The notes beneath the pieces are model-generated. The model worked only from the letters and a program-made list of their open reading frames with translations. It was not told the DNA's origin and did no database searches. 64,000 nt of DNA from Hydrocarboniphaga sp965279055 (GTDB lineage Bacteria; Pseudomonadota; Gammaproteobacteria; Nevskiales; Nevskiaceae). Location: NCBI RefSeq assembly GCF_965279055.1, contig NZ_OZ257125.1, positions 4,278,001 through 4,342,000 of the forward strand, given 5' to 3'. A program made the translations under genes and the position numbers. Below are positions 44,324-52,261 of this stretch, in pieces. Every line of letters starts with the position of its first letter. The first letter of the stretch is position 1.

Positions 44324-45606
44324 GCGGCGCCGACGCCAAAGACGGCGGCAAGCCGCTGCTGGCCAAGCTGGTCATGGCCGGCAGCCAGCAGACCGAAGCC
44401 GAAGCGATCACCGATTTCGTGTTCATGGCCAAGGACATTTCCAACGCCTACCTGATCAACACCGGCGATGGCGACGTGATGGTCAACAGCGGCTTCATGG
44501 ACAACGCCGAGCGCACCCGCAACCTGCTCGCGCCGCGACGCAGCGGACCGCTGCGCCGGATCATCCTGACCCAGGCGCATGCCGATCATTACGGTGGCGT
44601 GCCGGCGCTGAGCGAGCCGGGCACGACGCAGGTGGTCGCCGAGAAGCGCTTCGTCGACAACTGGAACTACTTCGATCAGCTGGCGCCTTTCCTGCGCCGG
44701 CGCTCGGCCAAGCTGTGGGCGAACACGCTGAATCGCGGCACCAGACCGCCGGAACCGCCGCGAGTGATTCCGGACATCGTCGTCGACCGTCGCTACGAGT
44801 TCGAACAGGGCGGCCGCCGTTTCGAGGTGATTTCCACGCCGGGCGGCGAAGCACTGGAATCGTTGGTGGTGTGGATGCCCGACGAGCGCATCGTCTTCAC
44901 CGGCAACCTGTTCGGGCCGGTGTTCCTGGCGATGCCGAACCTGGTGACGATACGCGGCGACCGGCCGCGCCTGGTCAGCCGCTACCTGCATTCGCTGGAC
45001 CTCGTGCGCCGGCTCGGTGCCGAGCTGCTGATCACCGGGCACGGCGATCCGATTCGCGGCGCCGACGCCATTCGCACCAGCCTGGACAAGATGCACGCCG
45101 CGGTGTCGTTCGTGAAACAGGCGGTCGTCGACGGCATGAACGCCGGCAAGACCGTGCACACGCTGATGCGCGAAGTCCGTTTGCCGGCCGAGCTGCAGAT
45201 CGGCGAGTTCCACGGCAATGTGCGCTGGGCCGTGCGCAGCATTTGGGATGAACACGCCGGCTGGTTCCACTACGAGGACTCCACCACCGGCTTGTATGGC
45301 GTGCCGCGTTCGGCGGTGAATGCGGATATCGCCGAACTCGCCGGCGGCGCCGCGGCGCTCGCGGCACGTGCGCGCGTCAAACTCGACTCGGCCCAGCCGC
45401 TGGAAGCACTGCACCTGCTCGACATCGCCTTGAGCGCCGAGCCGTCACATGCCGATTCGCTGAGCGTGAAAAAGGACGCGCTGCAGCTGCTGCTGAAAGA
45501 ATCCAGCGGCGGCAACCTGAGCGAGACGATGTGGCTGAAGTCGGAAATCGCCGCGGTCGATGCGGCGATTGGGTCCCCTCTCCCTCCGGGAGAGGGTGGC
45601 GCGTAG
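44320..45606 (+). CDS. Alkylsulfatase-like metallo-beta-lactamase fold protein
   Basis: A 428-residue protein without signal peptide. The metal motif reads T-Q85-A-H87-A-D89-H90-Y-G-G, so the first histidine of H-x-H-x-D-H is glutamine. T-P-G-G-E-A and T-G-H-G-D-P supply other likely ligands. The region W-D-E-H-A-G-W-F-H-Y and the later helices resemble the alkylsulfatase dimerisation domain. True alkylsulfatases (SdsA type) hydrolyse alkyl sulfates with two zinc ions; the changed ligand leaves activity doubtful. The last residues (about P-L-P-P-G-E-G-G-A) and the stop are encoded by a family 2 repeat. Confidence 0.8.
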   Translation: MSGADAKDGGKPLLAKLVMAGSQQTEAEAITDFVFMAKDISNAYLINTGDGDVMVNSGFMDNAERTRNLLAPRRSGPLRRIILTQAHADHYGGVPALSEPGTTQVVAEKRFVDNWNYFDQLAPFLRRRSAKLWANTLNRGTRPPEPPRVIPDIVVDRRYEFEQGGRRFEVISTPGGEALESLVVWMPDERIVFTGNLFGPVFLAMPNLVTIRGDRPRLVSRYLHSLDLVRRLGAELLITGHGDPIRGADAIRTSLDKMHAAVSFVKQAVVDGMNAGKTVHTLMREVRLPAELQIGEFHGNVRWAVRSIWDEHAGWFHYEDSTTGLYGVPRSAVNADIAELAGGAAALAARARVKLDSAQPLEALHLLDIALSAEPSHADSLSVKKDALQLLLKESSGGNLSETMWLKSEIAAVDAAIGSPLPPGEGGA

Positions 45607-45690
45607 CGCCGGGTGAGGGACTCTCCGTTACAACCCAGTTTGTGATCGGCAAGGCCCTCACCCCTAGCCCCTCTCCCGGAGGGAGAGGGG
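45575..45690. repeat. Paired-hairpin repeat, family 2, overlapping a gene end
   Basis: CCCCTCTCCCTCCGGGAGAG at the left, CCCCTCTCCCGGAGGGAGAG at the right, with GGGTGAGGG and CCCTCACCCC inside. The left hairpin forms the last codons and stop region of the alkylsulfatase-like gene. It lies between convergent genes. Confidence 0.85.
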
Positions 45691-45700
45691 AACATTCAAA

Positions 45701-47134
45701 TCACCACACGCCGTTGGTAACCCGCACCACGTACAAACCGCTGTACGCATCGGTGTACCAGATCTCCTTGCGCTCGGGCGCAAACGCCGGGCTGGACAGC
45801 GCCTGGTTGCTGGCCGCTGCCGGTATCGGCAGCAGGCGCGGCTGCACCGGCGCGTTGAAATAGGCGATTTCGCGCGGCTTCAGCGGATCGTGGATATCGA
45901 ACACGCGCAAGCCCGACAGCAGCATGCTGCAGGCGACGATCGGCGGATCGACGCGACTCGGGACGTTGCAGTAATGGCCGGCGTAGCCCGACAGCAGGCT
46001 GGACGCGCCGGGATCGTCGGCGAGCGCCGCGCGGTTCTCCGGCTGATGCACTTCGAGGCGGATTTCGGAGGCGACGAAAGGCTGGGTCTCGTCACTGATA
46101 TCGATGATGCGCGCGGCACCGACCACGGCGCCGTTGGCGGCCGGGATGAACTTGCCGGTCTCGGTCACCGAGAACTCGTCGATGTCGAGCAGGTAGGGCT
46201 TGCCGTTGCGCGTGAACGGAATCGCGTTCTGCGGAATGCTGCGATTGCCCCAGTCCAGACGCGCGATTTCGTGTACTTCCGGATCCGGCTTGCGCGCCTG
46301 GATTTCGGAGACGTCGAGTACCACCAGGCCGGTATCGGTGTTGATGCCCGAGGCGATATAGGCGCGATTGCCGTCGTCGCTGATGCTCAGGCCATGCGAC
46401 TTGTAGTCGGTGACTTTCAGCATCTTCGGCCGCGACGGGTCGGCGATGTCGACCGCGGTCAGGGTCGGCGTGCCGGGTGACGAGGAGTAGAACGTCCTGC
46501 CGTCCGGCGCCAGGCCGCTTTCGTGACCGAACACGCCGACCAGTGCCGACGAACGCAGCTTGGGATGACGGCAATCCGCGGACAGGTCGTAGACGTCGAC
46601 GATGCCCGGATACAGCGCCGGATTGCCCATCACCGCGGCCAGAATGCCGGCCTGCTGCGATACCACCAGGGATTCGTGCGGCGACAGCATCGCCGGCGTG
46701 ATCAGACGCGCGGTCAGCTGCGGCTGCGTCGGATCACTCATGTCGATCACGTTGACGCCGACGTTCGCGTCCAGCACGTTGGTCGGGAACAGGATCGTGG
46801 TGTCGTAGTACGCGCACTCGTGGCCGGCCGGGTCGATGTAACGCTCGACCTTGAAGCCGCCGACGCTGCCGATCACGTTGGCTTTCGTATACGAGCCGAC
46901 CAGCTCGGTATTGCAGGTGTAACCCTGCGCCGCGCGGCCGCTGTCGTGATCGGCCTGGCTGACACGGCCCTGCATGCCGGTCTCGGGCTGCGAGCCGGCA
47001 CCGCACTGGGCCTTGGGCGTCGCCGCGCTCGACGGCACGACGACCGGCGCCGAGGGCGAACCCGAGCCACAGCCGGCCGCCGCCAGAGCCAGCAAGCTGG
47101 CGGCCGCAGTAACACGCAAACGGTGAGCGTCCAT
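45701..47134 (-). CDS. LVIVD-type beta-propeller lipoprotein
   Basis: A 477-residue secreted protein. Its signal peptide ends in a lipobox (L-A-A-A-G-C, cysteine 22), so it should be a lipid-anchored envelope protein. The body contains repeating blade segments (V-Y-D-L-S-A-D, A-V-D-I-A-D-P-S-R-P, L-R-V-F-D-I-H-D-P-L-K-P-R-E), typical of LVIVD repeats. No catalytic motif is visible; binding of a surface ligand or partner is possible. It is the last gene of the leftward run from 54645, with its own AGGAGAGAG ribosome site. Confidence 0.88.
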   Translation of the reverse strand: MDAHRLRVTAAASLLALAAAGCGSGSPSAPVVVPSSAATPKAQCGAGSQPETGMQGRVSQADHDSGRAAQGYTCNTELVGSYTKANVIGSVGGFKVERYIDPAGHECAYYDTTILFPTNVLDANVGVNVIDMSDPTQPQLTARLITPAMLSPHESLVVSQQAGILAAVMGNPALYPGIVDVYDLSADCRHPKLRSSALVGVFGHESGLAPDGRTFYSSSPGTPTLTAVDIADPSRPKMLKVTDYKSHGLSISDDGNRAYIASGINTDTGLVVLDVSEIQARKPDPEVHEIARLDWGNRSIPQNAIPFTRNGKPYLLDIDEFSVTETGKFIPAANGAVVGAARIIDISDETQPFVASEIRLEVHQPENRAALADDPGASSLLSGYAGHYCNVPSRVDPPIVACSMLLSGLRVFDIHDPLKPREIAYFNAPVQPRLLPIPAAASNQALSSPAFAPERKEIWYTDAYSGLYVVRVTNGVW

Positions 47135-47221
47135 CGTCTCTCTCCTGCGACCGACAATTCGATGCCGGCGCGTTCACCGCTGCGCCGGTGCATTGCCGGC
47201 GCAGTCGGAGCGATGCGGATT

Positions 47222-48490
47222 CTAGAACGGCAGCTTGTACAGCTCCGCCGCGTTGCGCTCGAGCACACGCTTCTTCACTTCGTGGCTATAGCCGCCGAGC
47301 GTGTCGACGATATGCGCCTGCACGCCCGGATACAGCGAGGTCGGGTGCGGGAAGTCGGTTTCGAACAGCACCTTGTCGACGCCGATGGTTTCCAGCAGCA
47401 GCTTCGGCGCGACTTTCTCGAACCAGTACGTGACCCAGAAGTGATCCTTGAAATATTCCCAGGGACGGCGCTTGGCGATGTTGCGCTTGGCGCCCATCAT
47501 TTCGTCGAACTGGTGTTCGAGCGCTTCCAGCGCGAACGGAATCCAGCCCATGCCGCTTTCGATCAGGCCGATCTTCAGCTTCGGGTGGCGATCGAGACGG
47601 CCGCTGACGATCCAGTTGCCGAGCGTCGCGGCGTTGCAGATCGAGAACATCGTCGCGACCACCGACAAGGTCTGCTCGAACGCAAAGCCCTTCCAGGTCA
47701 GCGCGGTCGGATCGATGGCGACGTTCAGATGGAAGTTGATCGGCAGCGCCTCGTGCTCGCACAGTTCCAGGAACGAGGTCCAGTGATCCTCGATCAGCGA
47801 CGGCAGGCCCATGCGCTCGGGCGTATCCGGCACGACGAAGCCTTTCAGCCCGATGTCGGCGCAGCGGCGCGCTTCGGCGTCCATCGCCTTCTTGTCCCAG
47901 ATCGGCAGATGCGCCAGGGTGAACAGGCGCTGCCCGCTTTCCTGCTGACGCTCGGCGGCGGCGTCGTTGTAGGCCTTGATGATCGCCAGCGCCAGTTCCG
48001 GATCGCCGAGCGCCATCAGCGAACCCGGCTGGGTCACGCCGGAGTTCTGGAAGCATATCTGCGCGTAGACGCCCATGTCGTCCATCGCCTGCAGGCGCGC
48101 CTTGGTGTCGTGCGCGCCGGCATGGCCTTCGTCTATGGTCTGGAACGCGAGACGGCCGAGCAGCTTGTTGTTGTCGGCGCGGATCACGTTGCCGCCGAGC
48201 GTGCCGAAATCGCGCTCGCCGACGAACCAGCGGTCGACGCCCTTGACGCGCTTCACATGCGGCATGCGGCCTTTCAGCGCGGCCGGCGCCTGCTTGATGA
48301 ACAGGTCCGGCGCTTCGGTGACATGCGTGTCGCAGTCGACGATCTTGATGCCTTTCAGGCTCGGGTCCAGACCCGCGGACTGGGACGCGTAGTCCACTTC
48401 GCGAATCATTCCACCGGCCGTATAACCCTCGGCCGACCAGTATTTGCGCGCCTGGTTTGCAAGCTCGTCTGCGCGGTTGTCGTCGCTCAT
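47222..48490 (-). CDS. Amidohydrolase family protein (ACMSD-like)
   Basis: A 422-residue TIM-barrel metal-dependent hydrolase: first strand D-C-D-T-H-V-T-E, middle histidine I-N-F-H-L-N, and C-terminal aspartate E-T-D-F-P-H-P-T-S. This amidohydrolase-2 group includes decarboxylases and C-C hydrolases for ring-cleavage products. It shares architecture with the next gene upstream (48576-49889), so the two may be paralogues or form a heteromer. The reaction is unknown. In a P450 and retro-aldolase context, hydrolytic ring opening is plausible. Confidence 0.9.
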   Translation of the reverse strand: MSDDNRADELANQARKYWSAEGYTAGGMIREVDYASQSAGLDPSLKGIKIVDCDTHVTEAPDLFIKQAPAALKGRMPHVKRVKGVDRWFVGERDFGTLGGNVIRADNNKLLGRLAFQTIDEGHAGAHDTKARLQAMDDMGVYAQICFQNSGVTQPGSLMALGDPELALAIIKAYNDAAAERQQESGQRLFTLAHLPIWDKKAMDAEARRCADIGLKGFVVPDTPERMGLPSLIEDHWTSFLELCEHEALPINFHLNVAIDPTALTWKGFAFEQTLSVVATMFSICNAATLGNWIVSGRLDRHPKLKIGLIESGMGWIPFALEALEHQFDEMMGAKRNIAKRRPWEYFKDHFWVTYWFEKVAPKLLLETIGVDKVLFETDFPHPTSLYPGVQAHIVDTLGGYSHEVKKRVLERNAAELYKLPF

Positions 48491-48575
48491 GATGTCACCT
48501 CTCGACTCTGTGCTGTTTGCTGGTTGCGTGCCTGCGTTGATGCAGGCGGCTCGTTGTTGTTGATGGGCCGCCGGA

Positions 48576-49889
48576 TCAGGCGGCCTTGGCGTGATGCGAG
48601 AACATGCGCATCAGATCGCCGCTGGTGATCGCGCGCGGCGCCTCGCCTTCTGCCAGCGGCGAGGCGCCACCGGAAGACTTGGGCGTGACGTCGACGCCGG
48701 CCGCCAGCGCGGCGGCGCGCAGCGCGCCGACGCTGAGTTGTTCACGCGGGATGTGCTTGAACATGTCGAAGCGGAAAAAGCGCATCGCATTGCCGTGCGT
48801 GATCTTGGCGATGCGTTCGGCGCTCAGGTGCTGGATGGTTTCCCACAGCCGCTCCGGCACGTTCGGCCACAGCGAATCCGAATGCGGGTAATCGCATTCG
48901 TAGGAGACCATGTCCTCGTTGAGGAAATCCAGGTTCTTCAGGCCGAACTCGTCGTCGATGAAGCAGTTCAGGAAATGCTTGCGGAACACCTCGCTGGGCT
49001 TGGTGCCCTTGAACCCGGAATGGGTCCAGGCCTTGTGGCGCTCATGGCTGAAGTTGGCGCGTTCCAGAAAGTAAGGGATCCAGCCGATGCCGCCTTCCGA
49101 CAGCGCGATCTTCATCGTCGGATAGCGCTCCAGCGCGGCCAGGTTCAGCCAGTCGGCGGCGCCGGTCGAGATCGACATCGGCATCGTCGTGATCCAGGCT
49201 TCGATCGGCGTTTCCATCGACGCATGCGGCGCCGGGTTGCCGGCGCCGATGTGCAGGCAGATCGCGATGTCCAGATCGGTGACGATCTTCCACAGCGGTT
49301 CCCAATAGGCGTTGTGGATGCTCGGCAGGCCCTGCGTGGTCGGATTCTCGTTGATCGAAATCGTCGTGCAGCCCTTGGCGGCGATGCGCTTGATTTCCTC
49401 GACGGTGGCCTTGATGTCCCAGGTCGGCACGATGCCGCAGGGAATGAAGCGGCCCGGATAGGCGCCGCACCATTCGTCGATATGCCAGTCGTTGTAGGCG
49501 CGCATGTGGATCAGCGCCTTGGCCTTGTCCGCGGCCTTGTGAAAGCGGCCGCCGTCGAAGCCGACGCAGGAGCCGAAGTTAAGCGAGGCGGCGATGCCGT
49601 TGACGTTCATGTCGTCGATGCGCGCGTGCACGTCGTAGGTGCCCTTGCGCAGCTGCTCCATCGCGGTCGGTTCCATGCCGTACTCGTCCAGCGGACGGCC
49701 GACCACGGCGTTCAGGCCCACCGACGGCATTTTCATGCCCTGGTATTCCCAGTAGTTGGTGCCGTTGTCGCTGGTCATCAGCTTCGGTGCGCTGGCCAGG
49801 TCGTCGCCCGACAGATGCTTGTCGAACATGCCCGGCGGCTCGCTGATGTGATCATCGACACTGATGATCACCAGGTCATTCATATTCAT
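48576..49889 (-). CDS. Amidohydrolase family protein (ACMSD-like)
   Basis: A 437-residue metal-dependent hydrolase: D-D-H-I-S-E-P-P at the first strand, I-C-L-H-I-G-A-G in the middle and Y-E-C-D-Y-P-H-S-D-S near the end, which are the usual ligand positions. The C-terminal tail after about residue 385 is family-typical helical sequence. The start follows AGGAGAG. It sits 85 bases upstream of its homologue and 48 bases downstream of the DUF2889 gene. The substrate is unknown. Confidence 0.9.
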   Translation of the reverse strand: MNMNDLVIISVDDHISEPPGMFDKHLSGDDLASAPKLMTSDNGTNYWEYQGMKMPSVGLNAVVGRPLDEYGMEPTAMEQLRKGTYDVHARIDDMNVNGIAASLNFGSCVGFDGGRFHKAADKAKALIHMRAYNDWHIDEWCGAYPGRFIPCGIVPTWDIKATVEEIKRIAAKGCTTISINENPTTQGLPSIHNAYWEPLWKIVTDLDIAICLHIGAGNPAPHASMETPIEAWITTMPMSISTGAADWLNLAALERYPTMKIALSEGGIGWIPYFLERANFSHERHKAWTHSGFKGTKPSEVFRKHFLNCFIDDEFGLKNLDFLNEDMVSYECDYPHSDSLWPNVPERLWETIQHLSAERIAKITHGNAMRFFRFDMFKHIPREQLSVGALRAAALAAGVDVTPKSSGGASPLAEGEAPRAITSGDLMRMFSHHAKAA

Positions 49890-49937
49890 ACCGCTCTCCT
49901 GTGCTCGCTGTTTTGCTCGCGGGGCTAGATTGGCCCG

Positions 49938-50663
49938 CTAGACGCGGGAATTCAAAAGCATTCCGTCGAGTGGTTGCGCCTTGCCCTGGTTGAAATCGCG
50001 AATCACGCCGACACGCCGCGCGATGACGGCCCGCTCGGGCTGAAACGTGTAGCAGTTCGGCGGCATGCGCGAGGCGTCGGACTGATGCCCGATCGGAATG
50101 CGCCGGCCGTTGGCGATCATGTTGGCCCAGCGCAGCAGCCGCGCCGCCTCCTGCTGCGGCGCGCTCAGCGTGTCCATCCACGGCCGCAGCTTGTCCAGGG
50201 TCATGCCGGCCAGCTCGGCCGGCTCGACGATGCGGAACGAGGCCTCGGCCCAGCTGAGCACCACCTCGCCGTCGCGACGCAGTTCGGCGCGGCGCAGGCC
50301 GTCGACCGCGTCCGTCACCAGCACGTCGTAAATCATCGGCTGGGTGTCGAAAGCGTGGGCCGCGGCGAGCTGCGCCAGATCGTGCAGATGTGTGCAGTTG
50401 GCCGCCTTGTCGCCGCGCGTGGCGACCGCGTCCAGCGCGACACCGGTGAACGTCTGCTGGAGCTGCAAGGTCGCGCCGGGGCAGGTGCTCCACGGCGCAC
50501 GCATCAGATCGGCGTCGACCGTGTTGATGGTCTTGCCGTCGTGATGCAGCACGACGCTCATGCAATGGAAATCGTCCTCGACCTCGCTGCGCACCTGGCC
50601 CGGCGCCGGCGTCACCCGAAAGCGACGGCGGAAACCGGGCAACGCGGGCGCGCAGGACTTCAT
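49938..50663 (-). CDS. DUF2889 family protein
   Basis: A 241-residue protein with the DUF2889 features D-D-F-H-C-M-S-V-V-L-H-H-D-G-K near the N-terminus and C-P-G-A plus N-C-T-H-L-H-D-L-A in the middle. The family recurs in degradation clusters for steroids and related compounds without known activity. The conserved Cys/His pattern might bind a metal or thioester. The start is ATG 50663, ten bases from the stop of the thiolase-like gene; the longer frame to 50816 runs inside that gene. Confidence 0.82.
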   Translation of the reverse strand: MKSCAPALPGFRRRFRVTPAPGQVRSEVEDDFHCMSVVLHHDGKTINTVDADLMRAPWSTCPGATLQLQQTFTGVALDAVATRGDKAANCTHLHDLAQLAAAHAFDTQPMIYDVLVTDAVDGLRRAELRRDGEVVLSWAEASFRIVEPAELAGMTLDKLRPWMDTLSAPQQEAARLLRWANMIANGRRIPIGHQSDASRMPPNCYTFQPERAVIARRVGVIRDFNQGKAQPLDGMLLNSRV

Positions 50664-50673
50664 CAGAAAATCC

Positions 50674-51843
50674 CTAGTCCCGCACCAGCAGCAGCGCGGT
50701 GGCCAGCGGGCCACCGCCGGAAGCCGCGACCGCGACTTTCGGCTCGCCCCTGACCTGGCGCGCGCCGGCGCTGCCGCGCAGCTGCGTGACCGCCTCGTGC
50801 GCGAAGCCGAAGCCATGCAGGCGTCCGGCGCCGATCTGGCCGCCGAAGGTGTTCAAGGGCAGCTCGCCATCCAGCGCAATGCGTTGGCCACCTTCGATGA
50901 ACTTGCCGCCTTCGCCGACTTCGCAGAAACCCAGCGACTCGATCCAGGCCAGTGCCTGGAAACTGAAACCGTCGTAGAGCTGCGCGGTATCGACATCCGA
51001 CGGCTTGTAGTCCGTGCGCTTCCATAGATCCCTGCCGGTCGCATAGCAGGCCATCCACTCGGCCTGGTCCCAGCTCAGGCGCTCGACACTGCCGGCCATG
51101 GCCTCGATGCGGATCGGCGTGCAGCGTACTTCGTCCAGGGCGTCGCCGGCGGACACGATCAGCACCGTCGAGGCGTCGGTGAAACGGTCGCAGTCGTACA
51201 AACACAGCGGCGAGCTGATCATGCGCGCCGACAGGTATTCGTCCATGCTCAGCGGCTCGCGCACCAGCGCGCGAGGATTCAGCGCCGCGTGCGCGCGATC
51301 GGTCAGCGCGATCTGCCCCAGCTGCTCGCGTGTCAGACCGTATTTCTTGACGTGGCGCATCGCGTACTGCGCGGTCCAGGTCACTGCCGACAGCGCGTTG
51401 AACGGCGAGAACCACTGCGAGTTGCCCTCGCTGCGATCGCGGCGCTGCATCGGATATTCGTCCGGACGCGCCATCGCCGCGGCTTCGTAGACGGTGCGGA
51501 AACAAATGACGTGACGCGCCTGGCCGCTGCGGATCGCACCGACCGCCGCCGTCACCGCGCCGAGCTGCGAGGTGATCTCGCCGCCGCCGGCATACCAGCT
51601 CGCGCGGATACCGAGCGCGTCGACCAGCTCGTCGGCACCGACTGGCGAAAAGCCCGGCATCGCCGCAACACGGCCCGGATACGTGGAGACGCCGTCGATC
51701 TGCGCGATGCTCAAACCAGCCTCGTCCAGCGCCTCGCGCACCGCGTCGACCGTCAGCAGCAGCGGATGACGCGTCAGCTTGACGCCGACTTCGGACTGGC
51801 CGACGCCGGTGATGTAAGCCTCGGGAACCTTGCGCGCGCTCAT
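50674..51843 (-). CDS. Thiolase-like lipid-transfer protein (Ltp2-type aldolase subunit)
   Basis: A 389-residue thiolase-fold protein. Where thiolases have the acylated cysteine it reads Y-A-G-G-G-E-I-T-S, without cysteine, and near the end it has H-G-F-G-F instead of the G-H-P motif. This is the pattern of Ltp2-like proteins, which with a DUF35 partner catalyse retro-aldol cleavage in steroid side-chain breakdown. The partner gene (51840-52259) overlaps its start by four bases. It probably releases propionyl-CoA or a similar fragment from a hydroxyacyl-CoA; the exact substrate is inference. Confidence 0.87.
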   Translation of the reverse strand: MSARKVPEAYITGVGQSEVGVKLTRHPLLLTVDAVREALDEAGLSIAQIDGVSTYPGRVAAMPGFSPVGADELVDALGIRASWYAGGGEITSQLGAVTAAVGAIRSGQARHVICFRTVYEAAAMARPDEYPMQRRDRSEGNSQWFSPFNALSAVTWTAQYAMRHVKKYGLTREQLGQIALTDRAHAALNPRALVREPLSMDEYLSARMISSPLCLYDCDRFTDASTVLIVSAGDALDEVRCTPIRIEAMAGSVERLSWDQAEWMACYATGRDLWKRTDYKPSDVDTAQLYDGFSFQALAWIESLGFCEVGEGGKFIEGGQRIALDGELPLNTFGGQIGAGRLHGFGFAHEAVTQLRGSAGARQVRGEPKVAVAASGGGPLATALLLVRD

Positions 51844-52259
51844 GCGACTTTCTCGAACAGCGGCAGCCAGACGTCGCCGTGCTGCTCGAAGTGCACGCGC
51901 ACCCGGTCGCCGATATCCACCGCATCGACTTCGCAGCCGATGATGTTCGTCGTCAGGATCACGCCCGGCGCGCCGTCGAGCGCGACTCTCGCGATCACGA
52001 ACGGCAGTTCCATCGCCGGAAACCATTTCTGGTGATTGACCGTGAACGTGTCGACGACGCCGGTGCCGGCGACCGCAACCGGCGCGACCTTGTCCGACAG
52101 GCAATGCCGGCACACCGGCCGCGGCGGATGCACGTAGCCCTTGCAGTCCTGGCACTGATGAATGCGCAGCTCGCCGACTTCACCGCCGGTCCAGAACGCG
52201 CGATTGTCCGCGTCCAGCCGCGGCAAGGGACGCGTGGAGGCGGTGTTGTAGCCGGCCAC
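51840..52259 (-). CDS. DUF35 OB-fold/zinc-ribbon protein (aldolase partner)
   Basis: A 139-residue protein with the zinc ribbon C-Q-D-C-x11-C-R-H-C and a C-terminal OB fold (G-V-V-D-T-F-T-V-N-H). In steroid-degrading bacteria the DUF35 domain of ChsH2 is required for Ltp2 aldolase activity. The ATGA overlap with the thiolase-like gene supports a stoichiometric complex. It lies two bases downstream of the P450 stop. Confidence 0.92.
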   Translation of the reverse strand: MAGYNTASTRPLPRLDADNRAFWTGGEVGELRIHQCQDCKGYVHPPRPVCRHCLSDKVAPVAVAGTGVVDTFTVNHQKWFPAMELPFVIARVALDGAPGVILTTNIIGCEVDAVDIGDRVRVHFEQHGDVWLPLFEKVA

Positions 52260-52261
52260 TG

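Noticed and set aside
45575..45690. Repeated hairpins as a possible CRISPR array
   Set aside because: There are only two facing hairpins with no regular spacers; the same layout recurs at other gene borders.
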